A DNA stretch of 64,000 bases, taken from NCBI RefSeq assembly GCF_012927115.1, contig NZ_JABBFY010000003.1, positions 186,001-250,000 on the forward strand, given 5' to 3'. The notes under the pieces are model-generated. The model did no database searches. It saw only the letters and a program-made list of their open reading frames with translations, and had not been told where the DNA came from. The position numbers and the translations under genes are program-made. This document shows positions 29,730 to 38,727 of the stretch, piece by piece; positions within the stretch are counted from its first letter, which is position 1, and every line of letters begins with the position of its first letter. Source of the stretch: Sphingomonas sp. G-3-2-10. GTDB lineage: Bacteria > Pseudomonadota > Alphaproteobacteria > Sphingomonadales > Sphingomonadaceae.

Positions 29730-30512
29730 TTGGCCAATATCCCACCCCCTTATCCGGCGCCCTCGGGGCTGATGAAGGGCAAGACGATGATCATCACCGC
29801 CGCCGCAGGCAGCGGGATCGGCGGCGCGCTGGCGCGGCGCGCGGCGGAGGAAGGCGCGACCCTTCTGCTGTCCGACACGCATGAGCGCCGGCTGGGCGAG
29901 ACCGCCGACGCGATCGCGGCGGAGGGCCATGCCCGGCCCGCGACGCAGCTGTGCGACGTGACGCAGGAGGATCAGGTGCAGGCGCTGATCGCTGCCGGGA
30001 TCGAGCGGCTGGGGCGGATCGACGTGCTGGTCAACAATGCCGGGCTGGGCGGGGCGGCATCGGTGATCGAGATGACCGATGATCAATGGTCGCGCGTGAT
30101 CGACGTGACGCTGACCAGCGTGTTCCGCATGACCCGCGCGGTGCTGCCGCACATGTACGAGCGGCGCGCGGGGGTGATCGTCAACAACGCCTCCGTGCTC
30201 GGCTGGCGCGCGCAGAAGCTCCAGTCGCATTATGCGGCGGCGAAGGCAGGCGTGATGGCCTTTACCCGTTGCTCGGCGGTCGAAGCGGCGGAGCATGGCG
30301 TACGGATCAACGCGGTGTCGCCCAGCCTCGCGATGCACGCGTCGCTAGGCAAGGTGACGCCGCCCGGCCTGCTCGAGGAACTGACGTCGCGCGAAGCCTT
30401 CGGCCGCTATGCCGAACCGTGGGAAGTGGCGAACGTGATGCTGTTCCTCGCTTCGGACCTGTCGTCCTACATGACCGGCGAAGTGCTTTCGGTGTCGAGC
30501 CAGCAGGCATGA
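29730..30512 (+). CDS. ipdF: IpdF: 5-hydroxy dehydrogenase of HIP-CoA
   Basis: 260 residues from a TTG at 29730, supported by GAGGAGA seven bases before it and by an N-terminal extension similar to IpdF; the first ATG is 15 codons in. SDR motifs TAAAGSGIG, NNAGLGG and SHYAAAKAGVMAFTRCS, with NNASVLGWRAQ and YMTGEVLSVS, mirror mycobacterial IpdF (Rv3559c). IpdF oxidises the 5-hydroxyl of 5-OH-HIP-CoA, the form produced from hydroxylated substrates, before FadE30 acts. Confidence 0.88.
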   Translation: MANIPPPYPAPSGLMKGKTMIITAAAGSGIGGALARRAAEEGATLLLSDTHERRLGETADAIAAEGHARPATQLCDVTQEDQVQALIAAGIERLGRIDVLVNNAGLGGAASVIEMTDDQWSRVIDVTLTSVFRMTRAVLPHMYERRAGVIVNNASVLGWRAQKLQSHYAAAKAGVMAFTRCSAVEAAEHGVRINAVSPSLAMHASLGKVTPPGLLEELTSREAFGRYAEPWEVANVMLFLASDLSSYMTGEVLSVSSQQA

Positions 30513-30979
30513 GCGCGACCGTCTTCGAGACGCCCAGCGCGCTGCTCGGCGGGGTGGGCGCCGTGCTGGGGCCGAGCGAATGGGTGACGATCGAGCAGGA
30601 TCGCGTCGACCTGTTCGCGCGCGCGACCGACGATCACCAGTGGATCCATGTCGATCCCGAGCGCGCGCGCGACGGGCCGTTCGGCGGCACCATCGCGCAT
30701 GGCTATCTGACGATGAGCCTCGTCAACCGCTTCCTGCCCGAACTGATCGAGGTTCGCGGCGTATCGATGGGCGTCAATGTCGGCGTGGACCGGCTGCGCT
30801 TCCTCACCCCGGTCCGCACCGGCGCGCGGATTCGCGGTGTCGGTGAGATCGTCTCTGCCGAGGATGCCAAGGGCGGGGTGCAGGTCGTCGTCCGCGTCAC
30901 CGTCGAGATCGAAGGCGAGGCGAAGCCAGCCTGCGTGGTCGACACCATCAGCCGTTTCTATCCGGAGCCCCAGCCATGA
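30509..30979 (+). CDS. MaoC-type enoyl-CoA hydratase
   Basis: 156 residues, single hot-dog domain. The hydratase-2 motif is visible as ATDDHQWIHVD followed by GGTIAHGYLTMSL, giving the catalytic Asp and His. Such enzymes hydrate trans-2-enoyl-CoA esters. In steroid clusters MaoC proteins serve side-chain or HIP beta-oxidation. The overlap with ipdF (four bases) and with the following thiolase (four bases) ties it to this operon. Confidence 0.85.
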   Translation: MSATVFETPSALLGGVGAVLGPSEWVTIEQDRVDLFARATDDHQWIHVDPERARDGPFGGTIAHGYLTMSLVNRFLPELIEVRGVSMGVNVGVDRLRFLTPVRTGARIRGVGEIVSAEDAKGGVQVVVRVTVEIEGEAKPACVVDTISRFYPEPQP

Positions 30980-32184
30980 CTCGCGAAGCCGCCATCATCT
31001 CCACCGCGCGGACCGGGGTGGGCAAGGCCTATCGCGGGGCGTTCAACGATACCGAGGCGCCGCGCCTGTCGTCGCACGTCGTCGATGCCGCGATCGAGCG
31101 CGCGGGGATCGATCCGGCGCGGGTGGACGATTTGTATCTCGGCTGCGGCAATCATTGGGGGACGCAGAGCTATAATCTCGGGCGGCTGACGGTTCAGGCT
31201 TCGGTGCTGCCCGACGAAGTGGGTGGCTTCACGCTCGACCGGAAATGCTCGTCGGGGCTGAACGCACTGGCGCTGGCGGCCCGGGGGATTCTCGCCGACG
31301 AGATCGACGTCGCGGTGGCGGGCGGCGTGGAGAGCATCTCGCTGACGCTCAACGCGCATACCCCCGCCTTCCGCAACCGTTCCGAGCTGGTGAAGGCGCA
31401 TGATCCGCACGCCTATATGGCGATGATCGAGACGGGGGAGATCGTCGCCGATCGCTATGGCGTATCGCGCGAGGATCAGGATGCATTCGCCGCGCGCAGC
31501 CAGCAGCGGGCTGGCGCTGCACAGGCGGCTGGCCGGTTCGTCGACGAGATCGCGCCGATCACGGTCGAGAAGGCGCTGTTCGACAAGGAAGGCAAGCCCG
31601 CGGGCAACGAGCGCGTGACGCTCGATCGCGACGAGGGCGTGCGCGGCGATACGACGGCGGAGAAGCTCGCCGGGCTGAAGCCGGTGTTCAAGGACGGGCT
31701 GGTGGTGAAGGAAGGGCGGCACATCACCGCCGGCAACGCCAGCCAGCTTTCCGACGGGGCATCGGCGCAGCTGGTGATGGACCGGGCGACCGCGGAAGCC
31801 GAGGGCCTGCCGATCCTGGGCATCTATCGCGGCTTTCAGGTCGCGGGCTGCAAGGCGGAGGAGATGGGCATCGGCCCGGTCTTCGCGATCCCCAAGCTGC
31901 TCAAGCGCGCGGGCCTGTCGATCGGGGATATCGGCCTGTGGGAGATCAACGAGGCGTTCGCCAGCCAGGCGCTCTATTGCCAGCGCGAACTCGGCATCGA
32001 TCCCGAGAAGCTCAACGTAAACGGTGGTGGGATCGCCATCGGCCATCCGTTCGGCATGACCGGATCGCGTCTGATCGGCCATGCGCTGATCGAGGCGCGG
32101 CGGCGCGGGGTGCGGTACGCGGTGGTCTCGATGTGCGTCGCCGGCGGCATGGGCGCGGCCGGGCTGTTCGAGATTCCGGGCTGA
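30976..32184 (+). CDS. Acetyl-CoA acyltransferase (thiolase)
   Basis: 402 residues. DRKCSSGLNAL holds the nucleophilic Cys; NEAFASQ, GGGIAIGHPFGMTGSR and SMCVAGGMGAAG complete the active site. It is unlike the FadA6 protein of the same operon in the substrate loop, so it probably cleaves a different beta-ketoacyl-CoA, for example after the HIP side-chain beta-oxidation round started by FadE30. Last gene of the operon. Confidence 0.85.
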   Translation: MTREAAIISTARTGVGKAYRGAFNDTEAPRLSSHVVDAAIERAGIDPARVDDLYLGCGNHWGTQSYNLGRLTVQASVLPDEVGGFTLDRKCSSGLNALALAARGILADEIDVAVAGGVESISLTLNAHTPAFRNRSELVKAHDPHAYMAMIETGEIVADRYGVSREDQDAFAARSQQRAGAAQAAGRFVDEIAPITVEKALFDKEGKPAGNERVTLDRDEGVRGDTTAEKLAGLKPVFKDGLVVKEGRHITAGNASQLSDGASAQLVMDRATAEAEGLPILGIYRGFQVAGCKAEEMGIGPVFAIPKLLKRAGLSIGDIGLWEINEAFASQALYCQRELGIDPEKLNVNGGGIAIGHPFGMTGSRLIGHALIEARRRGVRYAVVSMCVAGGMGAAGLFEIPG

Positions 32185-32256
32185 AGAAGGGCGGATACGC
32201 CGCCAATTCCGCCCCCTCCCTTATCGGGCAGCGGCAATCCCTGCCCAGAATGACGA

Positions 32257-32297
32257 TGGCCGGTCCCTCCCCAGGAACCGGCCACCGCTTTCCCCCT
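32257..32297 (+). terminator. Terminator at the end of the ipd operon
   Basis: TGGCCGGT / ACCGGCCA stem with a 12-base loop, followed by a C/T-rich tail ending in TTTT, 73 bases after the last operon stop and facing the convergent amidohydrolase. Confidence 0.55.
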
Positions 32298-32308
32298 TTT
32301 ACGGGCGA

Positions 32309-33481
32309 TCAGAGATCGAAGTGATAAATGCGGGCGGCGTTGCCGCTCAGCACCTTCTTCTTGTCTTCCAGACGCATACCGTCGGTCATCTTCTCCGCGA
32401 CCTCGACCGAGTTCGGCCAGATCGTCGCCGAGTGCGGATAATCCGACGAGAAGAGCGACATGTTGGCGAGATACGGGTACTTGCCGGTCTTGATCAGATC
32501 GTAGCCGACATAGTCGTCGATGTTCGAGGTGAAGATGTTCACGCCGACGAAATCGGCCGGGCTGCGCTCGAGCTTCACCGGGAACCAGCCCTTCTGGTTT
32601 TCCCAGTGATTGACCATCGTCTGGACCCAGAAGGGGACCCAGCCGCAATCGACCTCGGCGCCGACGATCTTCAGCTTCGGGTGGCGATCGAACACGCCCG
32701 CAAAGATCATGTAGCTGAGCGGGCGCACCGCCGAGAAATAGCGCAGCACGATGCCGCCGATGCTGACGCGCTGTTCGACAAGTTCGTCCCAGTCGGTCTT
32801 GTCGGGCTTGCCGCCATGATTGCGATGGAAGGCGAGCGTGAGGTTCAGGTCGCTCGCCGCGCGCCACAGCTCTTCATAATGGGTCGGGTGATTGTAGGGA
32901 TGCTCGGGCATGCCGGGGATGAAGCATCCGCGCGCGCCCTTCTTCGCCACGCGCTGCATCTCGGCGATGGCCAGATCGATGCCCTGATCGACCGGCAGCA
33001 GCGCGAGACCGGCGATGCGCTTCGGATCGGCGGCCTGGAAGTCCTCGAGGATCCAGTCGTTATAGGCGCGCATACAGGCGGCGGCGAGTTCGGGATCGGG
33101 CATCGAATAGAGGCCGATCCCGGCATCGGGAAAGCAGACCGAGCCGTACAGCCCGTCGATGTCGAGATCCTTGAGATGCTCGTATCCGTCCCAATTGCCC
33201 GGGCGCAGCTCGTCGAAGCGCATCCCGCTGAGCTTGAAATCCTTGCGTTCGAAACCGGCCATCGCTTCGATGCCGAAGGTGCGCTTGGGCGTCTTGCCGT
33301 CGAAGCTCCAGCCTTCGCCGCCATCGGTGCCGTCCATGATCCGCGGGGCGCGATCCTTGAGGTGAGCGGGCACGCGATCGACGAACACGCCGCGCGGCTC
33401 GTTCACGTGATTGTCGGCGGAGATCAGCAGCACATTGTCGCTGACCCGTGGCGTCGGCCGTTCCAGTAGAGCTTGGTTCAT
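32309..33481 (-). CDS. Amidohydrolase family 2 metal-dependent hydrolase
   Basis: 390 residues from ATG 33481, preceded by GAGGACAGG; longer in-frame extensions lack family sequence. Motifs ISADNHVNEP (N-terminal metal site), LAFHRNHGG and FSSDYPHS (catalytic Asp) mark the same ACMSD-like family as 10263-11456. Two operator copies stand upstream (33585 and 33680), so it is probably under the KstR2-like regulator. Convergent with the ipd operon. Substrate unknown. Confidence 0.82.
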   Translation of the reverse strand: MNQALLERPTPRVSDNVLLISADNHVNEPRGVFVDRVPAHLKDRAPRIMDGTDGGEGWSFDGKTPKRTFGIEAMAGFERKDFKLSGMRFDELRPGNWDGYEHLKDLDIDGLYGSVCFPDAGIGLYSMPDPELAAACMRAYNDWILEDFQAADPKRIAGLALLPVDQGIDLAIAEMQRVAKKGARGCFIPGMPEHPYNHPTHYEELWRAASDLNLTLAFHRNHGGKPDKTDWDELVEQRVSIGGIVLRYFSAVRPLSYMIFAGVFDRHPKLKIVGAEVDCGWVPFWVQTMVNHWENQKGWFPVKLERSPADFVGVNIFTSNIDDYVGYDLIKTGKYPYLANMSLFSSDYPHSATIWPNSVEVAEKMTDGMRLEDKKKVLSGNAARIYHFDL

Positions 33482-33584
33482 CCTGTCCTCGCTTGCTTTT
33501 TGCCGGTCGCGGAACAGGCCCCTCAGCGAGGGCGCCGGAATCCCGCGAATCACTCTGCTCGGGCAAATTGCGCGCAATCAAAAT

Positions 33585-33602
33585 ACAAAGCAATCGCTTT
33601 GT
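33585..33602. promoter_or_regulatory. KstR2-like operator copy before the amidohydrolase gene
   Basis: ACAAAGCAATCGCTTTGT, a near-perfect dyad matching 15 of 18 consensus positions, 104 bases upstream of the amidohydrolase ATG. Confidence 0.6.
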
Positions 33603-33679
33603 TGGTTGCGCGCTCGCGGAACGCTGCCTCGGAGGCCTTAGCTCCTAGAAAATGGCGATCCGCACAGAGGCAATTCTAT

Positions 33680-33697
33680 ACCAAGCGATCGATTGGT
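33680..33697. promoter_or_regulatory. KstR2-like operator copy, best consensus match
   Basis: ACCAAGCGATCGATTGGT matches 17 of 18 positions. The palindrome extends one base on each side (33679-33698). It lies between the ALDH terminator and the amidohydrolase gene. Confidence 0.65.
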
Positions 33698-33707
33698 AAT
33701 TTGACCC

Positions 33708-33740
33708 AAAAAGGCGAGCGGCATGTTTGCGCCGCTCGCC
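33708..33740 (-). terminator. Intrinsic terminator of the isochorismatase-ALDH operon
   Basis: On the minus strand a perfect 10-bp GC-rich stem (33731-33740 with 33713-33722), 8-base loop, then five T (33712-33708). It starts 14 bases after the aldehyde dehydrogenase stop. The best-formed terminator in the window. Confidence 0.8.
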
Positions 33741-33753
33741 CCGGCTGTCCGGT

Positions 33754-35226
33754 TCAGGTAAGATCGACCCAGACGCTCTTGGTGTGCTGATAGCCGCGCA
33801 GGCTCTCCATGCCGCTGTCGCGGCCGTATCCGCTCTGCTTCATCCCGCCGAAGGGCAGCGCCCAATGGATGCGGCGATAGGTGTTGATCCACACCGCGCC
33901 GACATCGACGCCCGCCGCGACGCGATGCGCCCGCTTGAGTTGGTTGGTCCACAGCCCGCAGGCCAGGCCATAGGGGGAATCATTGGCCATCCCGATCGCT
34001 TCCTCCTCGTCGTCGAAGGGGACGATGCAGGCCACGGGACCGAAGATTTCCTCGCGATAGATGCGCATGTCTGGCCGGACCCCGGCGAACAGGGTGGGCT
34101 GGACGAAATAGCCGCCACCCAGCGCCGAGCCGGGTTCGAACAACTCCGCGCCCGATCCGCCGCCCAAAACCATCTCCGCGCCTTCGTCGAGGCCGATGTC
34201 GAGATAGGAGCGGACCTTGCCATATTGCCCCTCCAGCGCGATCGGGCCCATCTGGGTGGCGCGGTCCATCGGATCGCCCAGGCGGATCGCAGCGGCGGCG
34301 CGGCCGATCCGCTCGATCATCTCTTCATAGACCGGCCGTTGCACCAGGATGCGCGAACCCGCGATACAGGCCTGACCCGCGCCGCCGGTGTAGATGGCGG
34401 CGGTGGTGACGCCCACCGTCGCCAGATCGAGATCGGCGTCGGCGAAGACGATATTCGCGGACTTTCCGCCCAGTTCGAAGCTGAGCGGCTTGATCGCCGA
34501 AGCGGTCCGCGCGGTGATCGCGCCTGCCGTTGCGGTGGAGCCGGTGAAGGCGATCTTGCCCACGTCCGGATGCCCGGCCAGCGCATCGCCCGCGACCGAG
34601 CCGAGGCCCGCGACGACGTTCATCACGCCGGGCGGGAAACCGGCCTTCTCGAACAGCGCGGCGGCTTCAAGGATCGAGCAGGACGCACTCTCGGGCGGCT
34701 TGACCACGATGGTGTTGCCGGCGGCCAGCGCCGCGCCGGCCTTTGCCACGAAGATGGCGAGCGGGGCGTTCCACGGCACGATCATGCCGATCACGCCGAT
34801 CGGCTCGCGCTGGACATAGTTGATGCTGGCGGGACCGATATCGACCGTCTCGCCGTGGATCTTGTCGGCGGCGCCGGCCCAATAGTGGAGCATCTGCACG
34901 ACAGCGGGCAGGTCGCCGGCAGTCGTCTCGGTGAGGATTCGGCCATTGTCGCGAGTCTCGATCTCGGCGAGCGACTGGCTCCATTCGGCGAAGGCGGCGG
35001 CCAGCGCACGCAACAGTGCGGCGCGCTGCATCGCCGGCGTTCGCCGCCAGGTGCGGAAGGCGCGCCTGGCCGCGGCGACGGCGTCGTCGATATCGGCCGC
35101 GCCGCCGGCCGGGACCTGCGCCCAGACCTGCCCGGTGGCGGGATCGATGCTGTCGATCCATTCGCCCGAGGCGGCGGGCCGCGCCTGACCGTCGATCAGG
35201 TTGAGGAACTGGCGGGGGGCGTTCAC
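33754..35226 (-). CDS. NAD(P)-dependent aldehyde dehydrogenase
   Basis: 490 residues from GTG 35226, chosen because GGGAGG stands seven bases before it and it overlaps the upstream stop as GTGA; an ATG at 35241 is less likely. Catalytic Glu in FELGGKSAN, nucleophilic Cys in GGAGQACIAGSR, NAD-binding PWNAPL and FTGSTATAG. It oxidises an aldehyde to an acid, possibly the product of side-chain aldolase cleavage elsewhere in the window (inference). Cotranscribed with the isochorismatase-like gene. Confidence 0.9.
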   Translation of the reverse strand: MNAPRQFLNLIDGQARPAASGEWIDSIDPATGQVWAQVPAGGAADIDDAVAAARRAFRTWRRTPAMQRAALLRALAAAFAEWSQSLAEIETRDNGRILTETTAGDLPAVVQMLHYWAGAADKIHGETVDIGPASINYVQREPIGVIGMIVPWNAPLAIFVAKAGAALAAGNTIVVKPPESASCSILEAAALFEKAGFPPGVMNVVAGLGSVAGDALAGHPDVGKIAFTGSTATAGAITARTASAIKPLSFELGGKSANIVFADADLDLATVGVTTAAIYTGGAGQACIAGSRILVQRPVYEEMIERIGRAAAAIRLGDPMDRATQMGPIALEGQYGKVRSYLDIGLDEGAEMVLGGGSGAELFEPGSALGGGYFVQPTLFAGVRPDMRIYREEIFGPVACIVPFDDEEEAIGMANDSPYGLACGLWTNQLKRAHRVAAGVDVGAVWINTYRRIHWALPFGGMKQSGYGRDSGMESLRGYQHTKSVWVDLT

Positions 35227-35843
35227 GAGCCTGCCTCCCATGCGGCGGCGAGTTCATCGGCGGTGGAGATTGTCGCCAGCAGCGACAGCGACTTGTCGAT
35301 CACGGCATCGACATAGTCGTCCGGGAAGCCGCCGACGCAATCGCGTGCGAGGATGACGCGATAGCCGAGATTCACCGCTTCGAGGCACATGCCGAAGACT
35401 CCCATGTTGACCGACACCCCTGCCGCCACGACCGTATCGACGCCGAGATTGCGCAGCGTAATGTCGAGCGACGTCCCGCTGAAAGGGGAAAGGCCGTGGA
35501 AGCGGCGGAAGACGAGGTCCTCAGGCCGCGGCGCCAGTTCCTGCACCACTTCGGCGCCCTCCGAGCCGGACAGGATGTGCGACGGGTCTTTCGTGACGTA
35601 GCGCAGCATCGGCGAATTGCGGCCCGAACCTTTCAGGTCGGAACGGAACTCGGCGTTGCAATGGACCACCGTCGCGCCGGCCAGGCGCGCGGCGTTCATC
35701 AGCCGGGCGAGGGAAAGGATCACCTGCCGCCGCTGGATCGCCTCGACAAGCGGCTGAATCGAGCTGCGGTCGCCCACGACGCCGCGCTGCATCTCCATAC
35801 TAAGCAAAGCCGCTCGCGACAGGTCGATATGATTCGTTCCCAC
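35223..35843 (-). CDS. Isochorismatase-like protein with degenerate catalytic site
   Basis: 206 residues from GTG 35843 (GGGAGAGCAGGA upstream); an ATG at 35864 is possible. The alpha/beta fold of cysteine hydrolases is recognisable, but the three catalytic positions are changed. The strand that normally ends in Asp reads LLSMEMQ (E17). The segment that normally holds the Lys, LVFRRFHGLSPFSGT, contains none. The loop that normally carries Cys reads AGVSVNMGVF, with Gly148 in its place (C153 is nearby). It is therefore either inactive, a binding or regulatory protein, or uses other residues. Coupled to the aldehyde dehydrogenase gene. Confidence 0.75.
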   Translation of the reverse strand: MGTNHIDLSRAALLSMEMQRGVVGDRSSIQPLVEAIQRRQVILSLARLMNAARLAGATVVHCNAEFRSDLKGSGRNSPMLRYVTKDPSHILSGSEGAEVVQELAPRPEDLVFRRFHGLSPFSGTSLDITLRNLGVDTVVAAGVSVNMGVFGMCLEAVNLGYRVILARDCVGGFPDDYVDAVIDKSLSLLATISTADELAAAWEAGS

Positions 35844-35873
35844 TGTCCTGCTCTCCCATCTCAACGGTTATAA

Positions 35874-35891
35874 ACCAACCGATTGCTTTTT
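35874..35891. promoter_or_regulatory. KstR2-like operator copy before the isochorismatase-ALDH operon
   Basis: ACCAACCGATTGCTTTTT, 14 of 18 consensus positions, 31 bases upstream of the predicted GTG start of the minus-strand operon. Confidence 0.55.
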
Positions 35892-36099
35892 GAAATTGAC
35901 CCGTCAAGCGTCGCTGCCGGGCGGTCCCGTTCCGGCCGATATAACGCTCTGATTAGTCACGTGTTTTCGTGCTGGAGTTCGAGAATTCCGGCACTTCGAT
36001 TGCCCGTTCCTCGCCAGAACGCTTCAGCTATAGTCGGGCGAAGACACCTCACCACCGGGAGCAAATTTCAGACAACCACCAATTGGGGATATGGATAAA

Positions 36100-36117
36100 A
36101 GCAAGCGATTGCTCTAA
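36100..36117. promoter_or_regulatory. Operator-like dyad before the TonB receptor
   Basis: AGCAAGCGATTGCTCTAA has a perfect inner AGCAA...TTGCT dyad and 12 of 18 consensus matches, 57 bases before the receptor ATG. Confidence 0.45.
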
Positions 36118-36173
36118 TCATCGCTCCATAAGAGTGAAACGCGACGCGAATCGCAGTTTTCGGGGAGAGGAAA

Positions 36174-38486
36174 ATGAGAAAAATCGAACAGTTCATGCTG
36201 GCGGGTGTCGCGAGCATGGCGCTGATGACGCCAGCGCAGAGCTGGGCCCAGCAAGCGCAGGATCAGGATCCTGCCGCCGAGCAGGACGGCAATCGCCTCG
36301 AGGAAATCGTCGTGACTGCCCGCCGCCGCGAGGAAGGCCTGCAGAAGACTCCGATTTCGGTTTCCGCGATTTCCGAGGAAGGGCTGGAGCAGAGCAATAT
36401 CCAGCAGATCGACAAGGTCTCGCAGCTGGTGCCGAACGTCGCGCTGACCGCGACCCCGAGCTTCCTGGGCGGCAACACCGCCTTCATCCGCGGCATCGGC
36501 GCGCAGGATCCGTCGCTGGCGCTCGATACGCCGGTCGCGACCTATATCGACGGCGTGCTGATCGCGCGTAACCTGTCGAGCAATCTCGATCTGGTGAATG
36601 TCGAGCGGATCGAGGTGCTGCGCGGCCCGCAGGGTACGCTGTTCGGCCGCAACACCACGGGCGGCGCGATCAGCATCACCACCAAGAAGCCGTCGCGCGA
36701 TTTCGGTTTCGAGCAGAAGTTCGGCATCGCCAGCTTCGGCGAATGGTCGTCGCGCACGCTGCTGGAGACGGGCGAGCTGGGCGGGAGCGGTATCGCCGCG
36801 TCGGTCGCGTACATCCATCGCGAGCGGAACGGCTATGTCGACAATCCGTTCGCACCCGGCAGCATGGATCCCGGCGCGATCAATTCCGAAGCGGTGATGG
36901 CGAAGATCCGCGGCGAATGGGGCAGCGTCCGCGCGACCTATTCCTACGACTACAACCACATGGTCGGCGTGCCGGCGGCATTCCAGTTCCGCTACGCCTC
37001 GCCGGCGGTGACCAATTATTTCGGCACCCAGACGACCGGCAATCGCCAGGTCATCACGCCTGCCTATCAGTCGACGCTTGGCCTGCGCCCGCTGGAGCAG
37101 GAGATCACGATCCAGGGCCACAGCTTCATCCTCGAAGCCGATCTGGACGATCACCTGACGATCAAGTCGATCACCGGCTATCGCGACTACGACGCGCTGA
37201 TGACCACGGCCTACAGCCCGCCGGGCATTTTCGGCCCGACCGGCACCGCGGGCACGATCCGCGAAGTCTTCGTCTATCAGGCGAATGCGAAGCACGAATA
37301 TGCGAGCAGCTTCTCGCAGGAGCTTCAGCTGCTGGGCACCTATGAAGGCTTCAATTTCGTCGGCGGCCTCTTCTATTTCGAGGAAGACGGCGGCGAGGTG
37401 AATCCGAGCCAGTATATCTTCGTCTCGTCGGCGTTCGCCGGTCCGACCAACCCGCTGGGCGGCAATCTGCTGTCATCGCTGGCGGCGTATGATGTGAAGA
37501 CCAAATCCTATGCGGCCTTCGCGCAGGCGAGCTGGCGCCCGGGCGGCCCCGACGGCAAGCTCGAGATCACGGCGGGTGTGCGCTACACCAAGGACGACAA
37601 GTCGGCGGTGCAGACCGCCGCGATCGCCCGCACCGGCAGCGACGAGTTCAGCAATTTCTCGTATCAGGCGACGGTCTCGTACCAGTGGACGCCGGACGTG
37701 ATGACCTATGCCAAGTTCGGCACTGGCTATCGTTCGGGCGGGTTCAACGTCCGTGCATCGGCCGCGGGCCAGCGCTTCGACTTCCCGGCCGAGCGCGCGA
37801 CCGCGGGTGAAATCGGCCTGAAGTCCGAACTGTTCGACCGCCGCGTCCGGCTGAACGCGTCGCTGTGGTACACCGATTACAAGGACCTGCAGACGACGGT
37901 TTACACCAACAATGCGGGCGGTGCGGCGTCGGGCTTCACCAATCCGGCCAAGGCGACCTTCCAGGGCTTCGAAGCCGAATTCACCGCGATCCCGGTCAAC
38001 CACCTGACCCTGAGCGCCAGCGTGGGCTATACCGACGCCGACTATCAGGAAATCTTCTTCCCGGCGCCCGTCACCGGGGTGGTGACCAACTATGCCAGCA
38101 TCAGCCACTTCGTCTATGTGCCGAAATGGACGGGCAATGCGAGCATCCAGTACGAGATCCCGGCCACGCCGATCGGCGACATGAACTTCCGGGTCGATTA
38201 CTCGGTGATGAGCCGGCGCTGGTTCCACCAGAACAACCTGCCGAACCTGAACCCGTTCAACGACCAGATCTCGAGTCCGGCGCACTATAATCTCGATGCG
38301 CGCTTTACCCTGTCGGACATTCCGGTCGGGCTGGGCAAGACGTCGCTGAGCCTGAGCGCCTATGTCGAGAATCTGACCAACCGCCACTATCCGGTGTCGG
38401 GGATCGATTTCGGCGCGCTGGGCTTTGCCGGCAACGTTTACAACATGCCGCGCCGCTTCGGGCTGGATTTGAAGTTCAAATACTGA
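36174..38486 (+). CDS. TonB-dependent outer-membrane receptor
   Basis: 770 residues, ATG after GAGAGG. Signal peptide ending SWAQQ, TonB-box region EIVVTARRREE, plug motif IEVLRGPQGTLFGRN, barrel ending in LKFKY. Same subfamily style as the receptor at 6578 but clearly different in sequence. Operator-like dyads upstream suggest that it is expressed with the steroid regulon, so uptake of a steroid or its conjugate is a reasonable guess; ligand not shown. Confidence 0.9.
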   Translation: MRKIEQFMLAGVASMALMTPAQSWAQQAQDQDPAAEQDGNRLEEIVVTARRREEGLQKTPISVSAISEEGLEQSNIQQIDKVSQLVPNVALTATPSFLGGNTAFIRGIGAQDPSLALDTPVATYIDGVLIARNLSSNLDLVNVERIEVLRGPQGTLFGRNTTGGAISITTKKPSRDFGFEQKFGIASFGEWSSRTLLETGELGGSGIAASVAYIHRERNGYVDNPFAPGSMDPGAINSEAVMAKIRGEWGSVRATYSYDYNHMVGVPAAFQFRYASPAVTNYFGTQTTGNRQVITPAYQSTLGLRPLEQEITIQGHSFILEADLDDHLTIKSITGYRDYDALMTTAYSPPGIFGPTGTAGTIREVFVYQANAKHEYASSFSQELQLLGTYEGFNFVGGLFYFEEDGGEVNPSQYIFVSSAFAGPTNPLGGNLLSSLAAYDVKTKSYAAFAQASWRPGGPDGKLEITAGVRYTKDDKSAVQTAAIARTGSDEFSNFSYQATVSYQWTPDVMTYAKFGTGYRSGGFNVRASAAGQRFDFPAERATAGEIGLKSELFDRRVRLNASLWYTDYKDLQTTVYTNNAGGAASGFTNPAKATFQGFEAEFTAIPVNHLTLSASVGYTDADYQEIFFPAPVTGVVTNYASISHFVYVPKWTGNASIQYEIPATPIGDMNFRVDYSVMSRRWFHQNNLPNLNPFNDQISSPAHYNLDARFTLSDIPVGLGKTSLSLSAYVENLTNRHYPVSGIDFGALGFAGNVYNMPRRFGLDLKFKY

Positions 38487-38509
38487 TCGTCCGATCCGCG
38501 CAAAGAAAG

Positions 38510-38538
38510 AGGGGCTCGCCGGCTGGCGGGCCCCTTTC
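38510..38538 (+). terminator. Terminator after the TonB receptor
   Basis: 11-bp stem (AGGGGCTCGCC / GGCGGGCCCCT, one G-T pair) with a GGCT loop and a short TT tail, 24 bases after the stop. Confidence 0.65.
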
Positions 38539-38727
38539 GATTGGGGCGTCGCCGATCCAGGGTGGCGCGCTCGCCAGTGCACGGTGGCGGGCGAACGGCG
38601 GCGAGGTGGTGGCTGGAAACTGTAAAGGATCCGGGGGCGATGGGTCATTTGTCGAGTGCGCAGCCGATGACAATTCTCGAAATTGCAGCGAAGATCGCGG
38701 GGCGCTGAGTCTCGGGGGAGGGGGCAT

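Larger units (their letters stand above)
35844..36173. other. Divergent control region with two operator-like dyads
   Basis: 330 bases between the minus-strand isochorismatase-like gene and the plus-strand TonB receptor. It contains dyads at 35874-35891 and 36100-36117 and a less GC-rich stretch around 35940-36120 suited to promoters. No gene was recognised. Confidence 0.5.
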
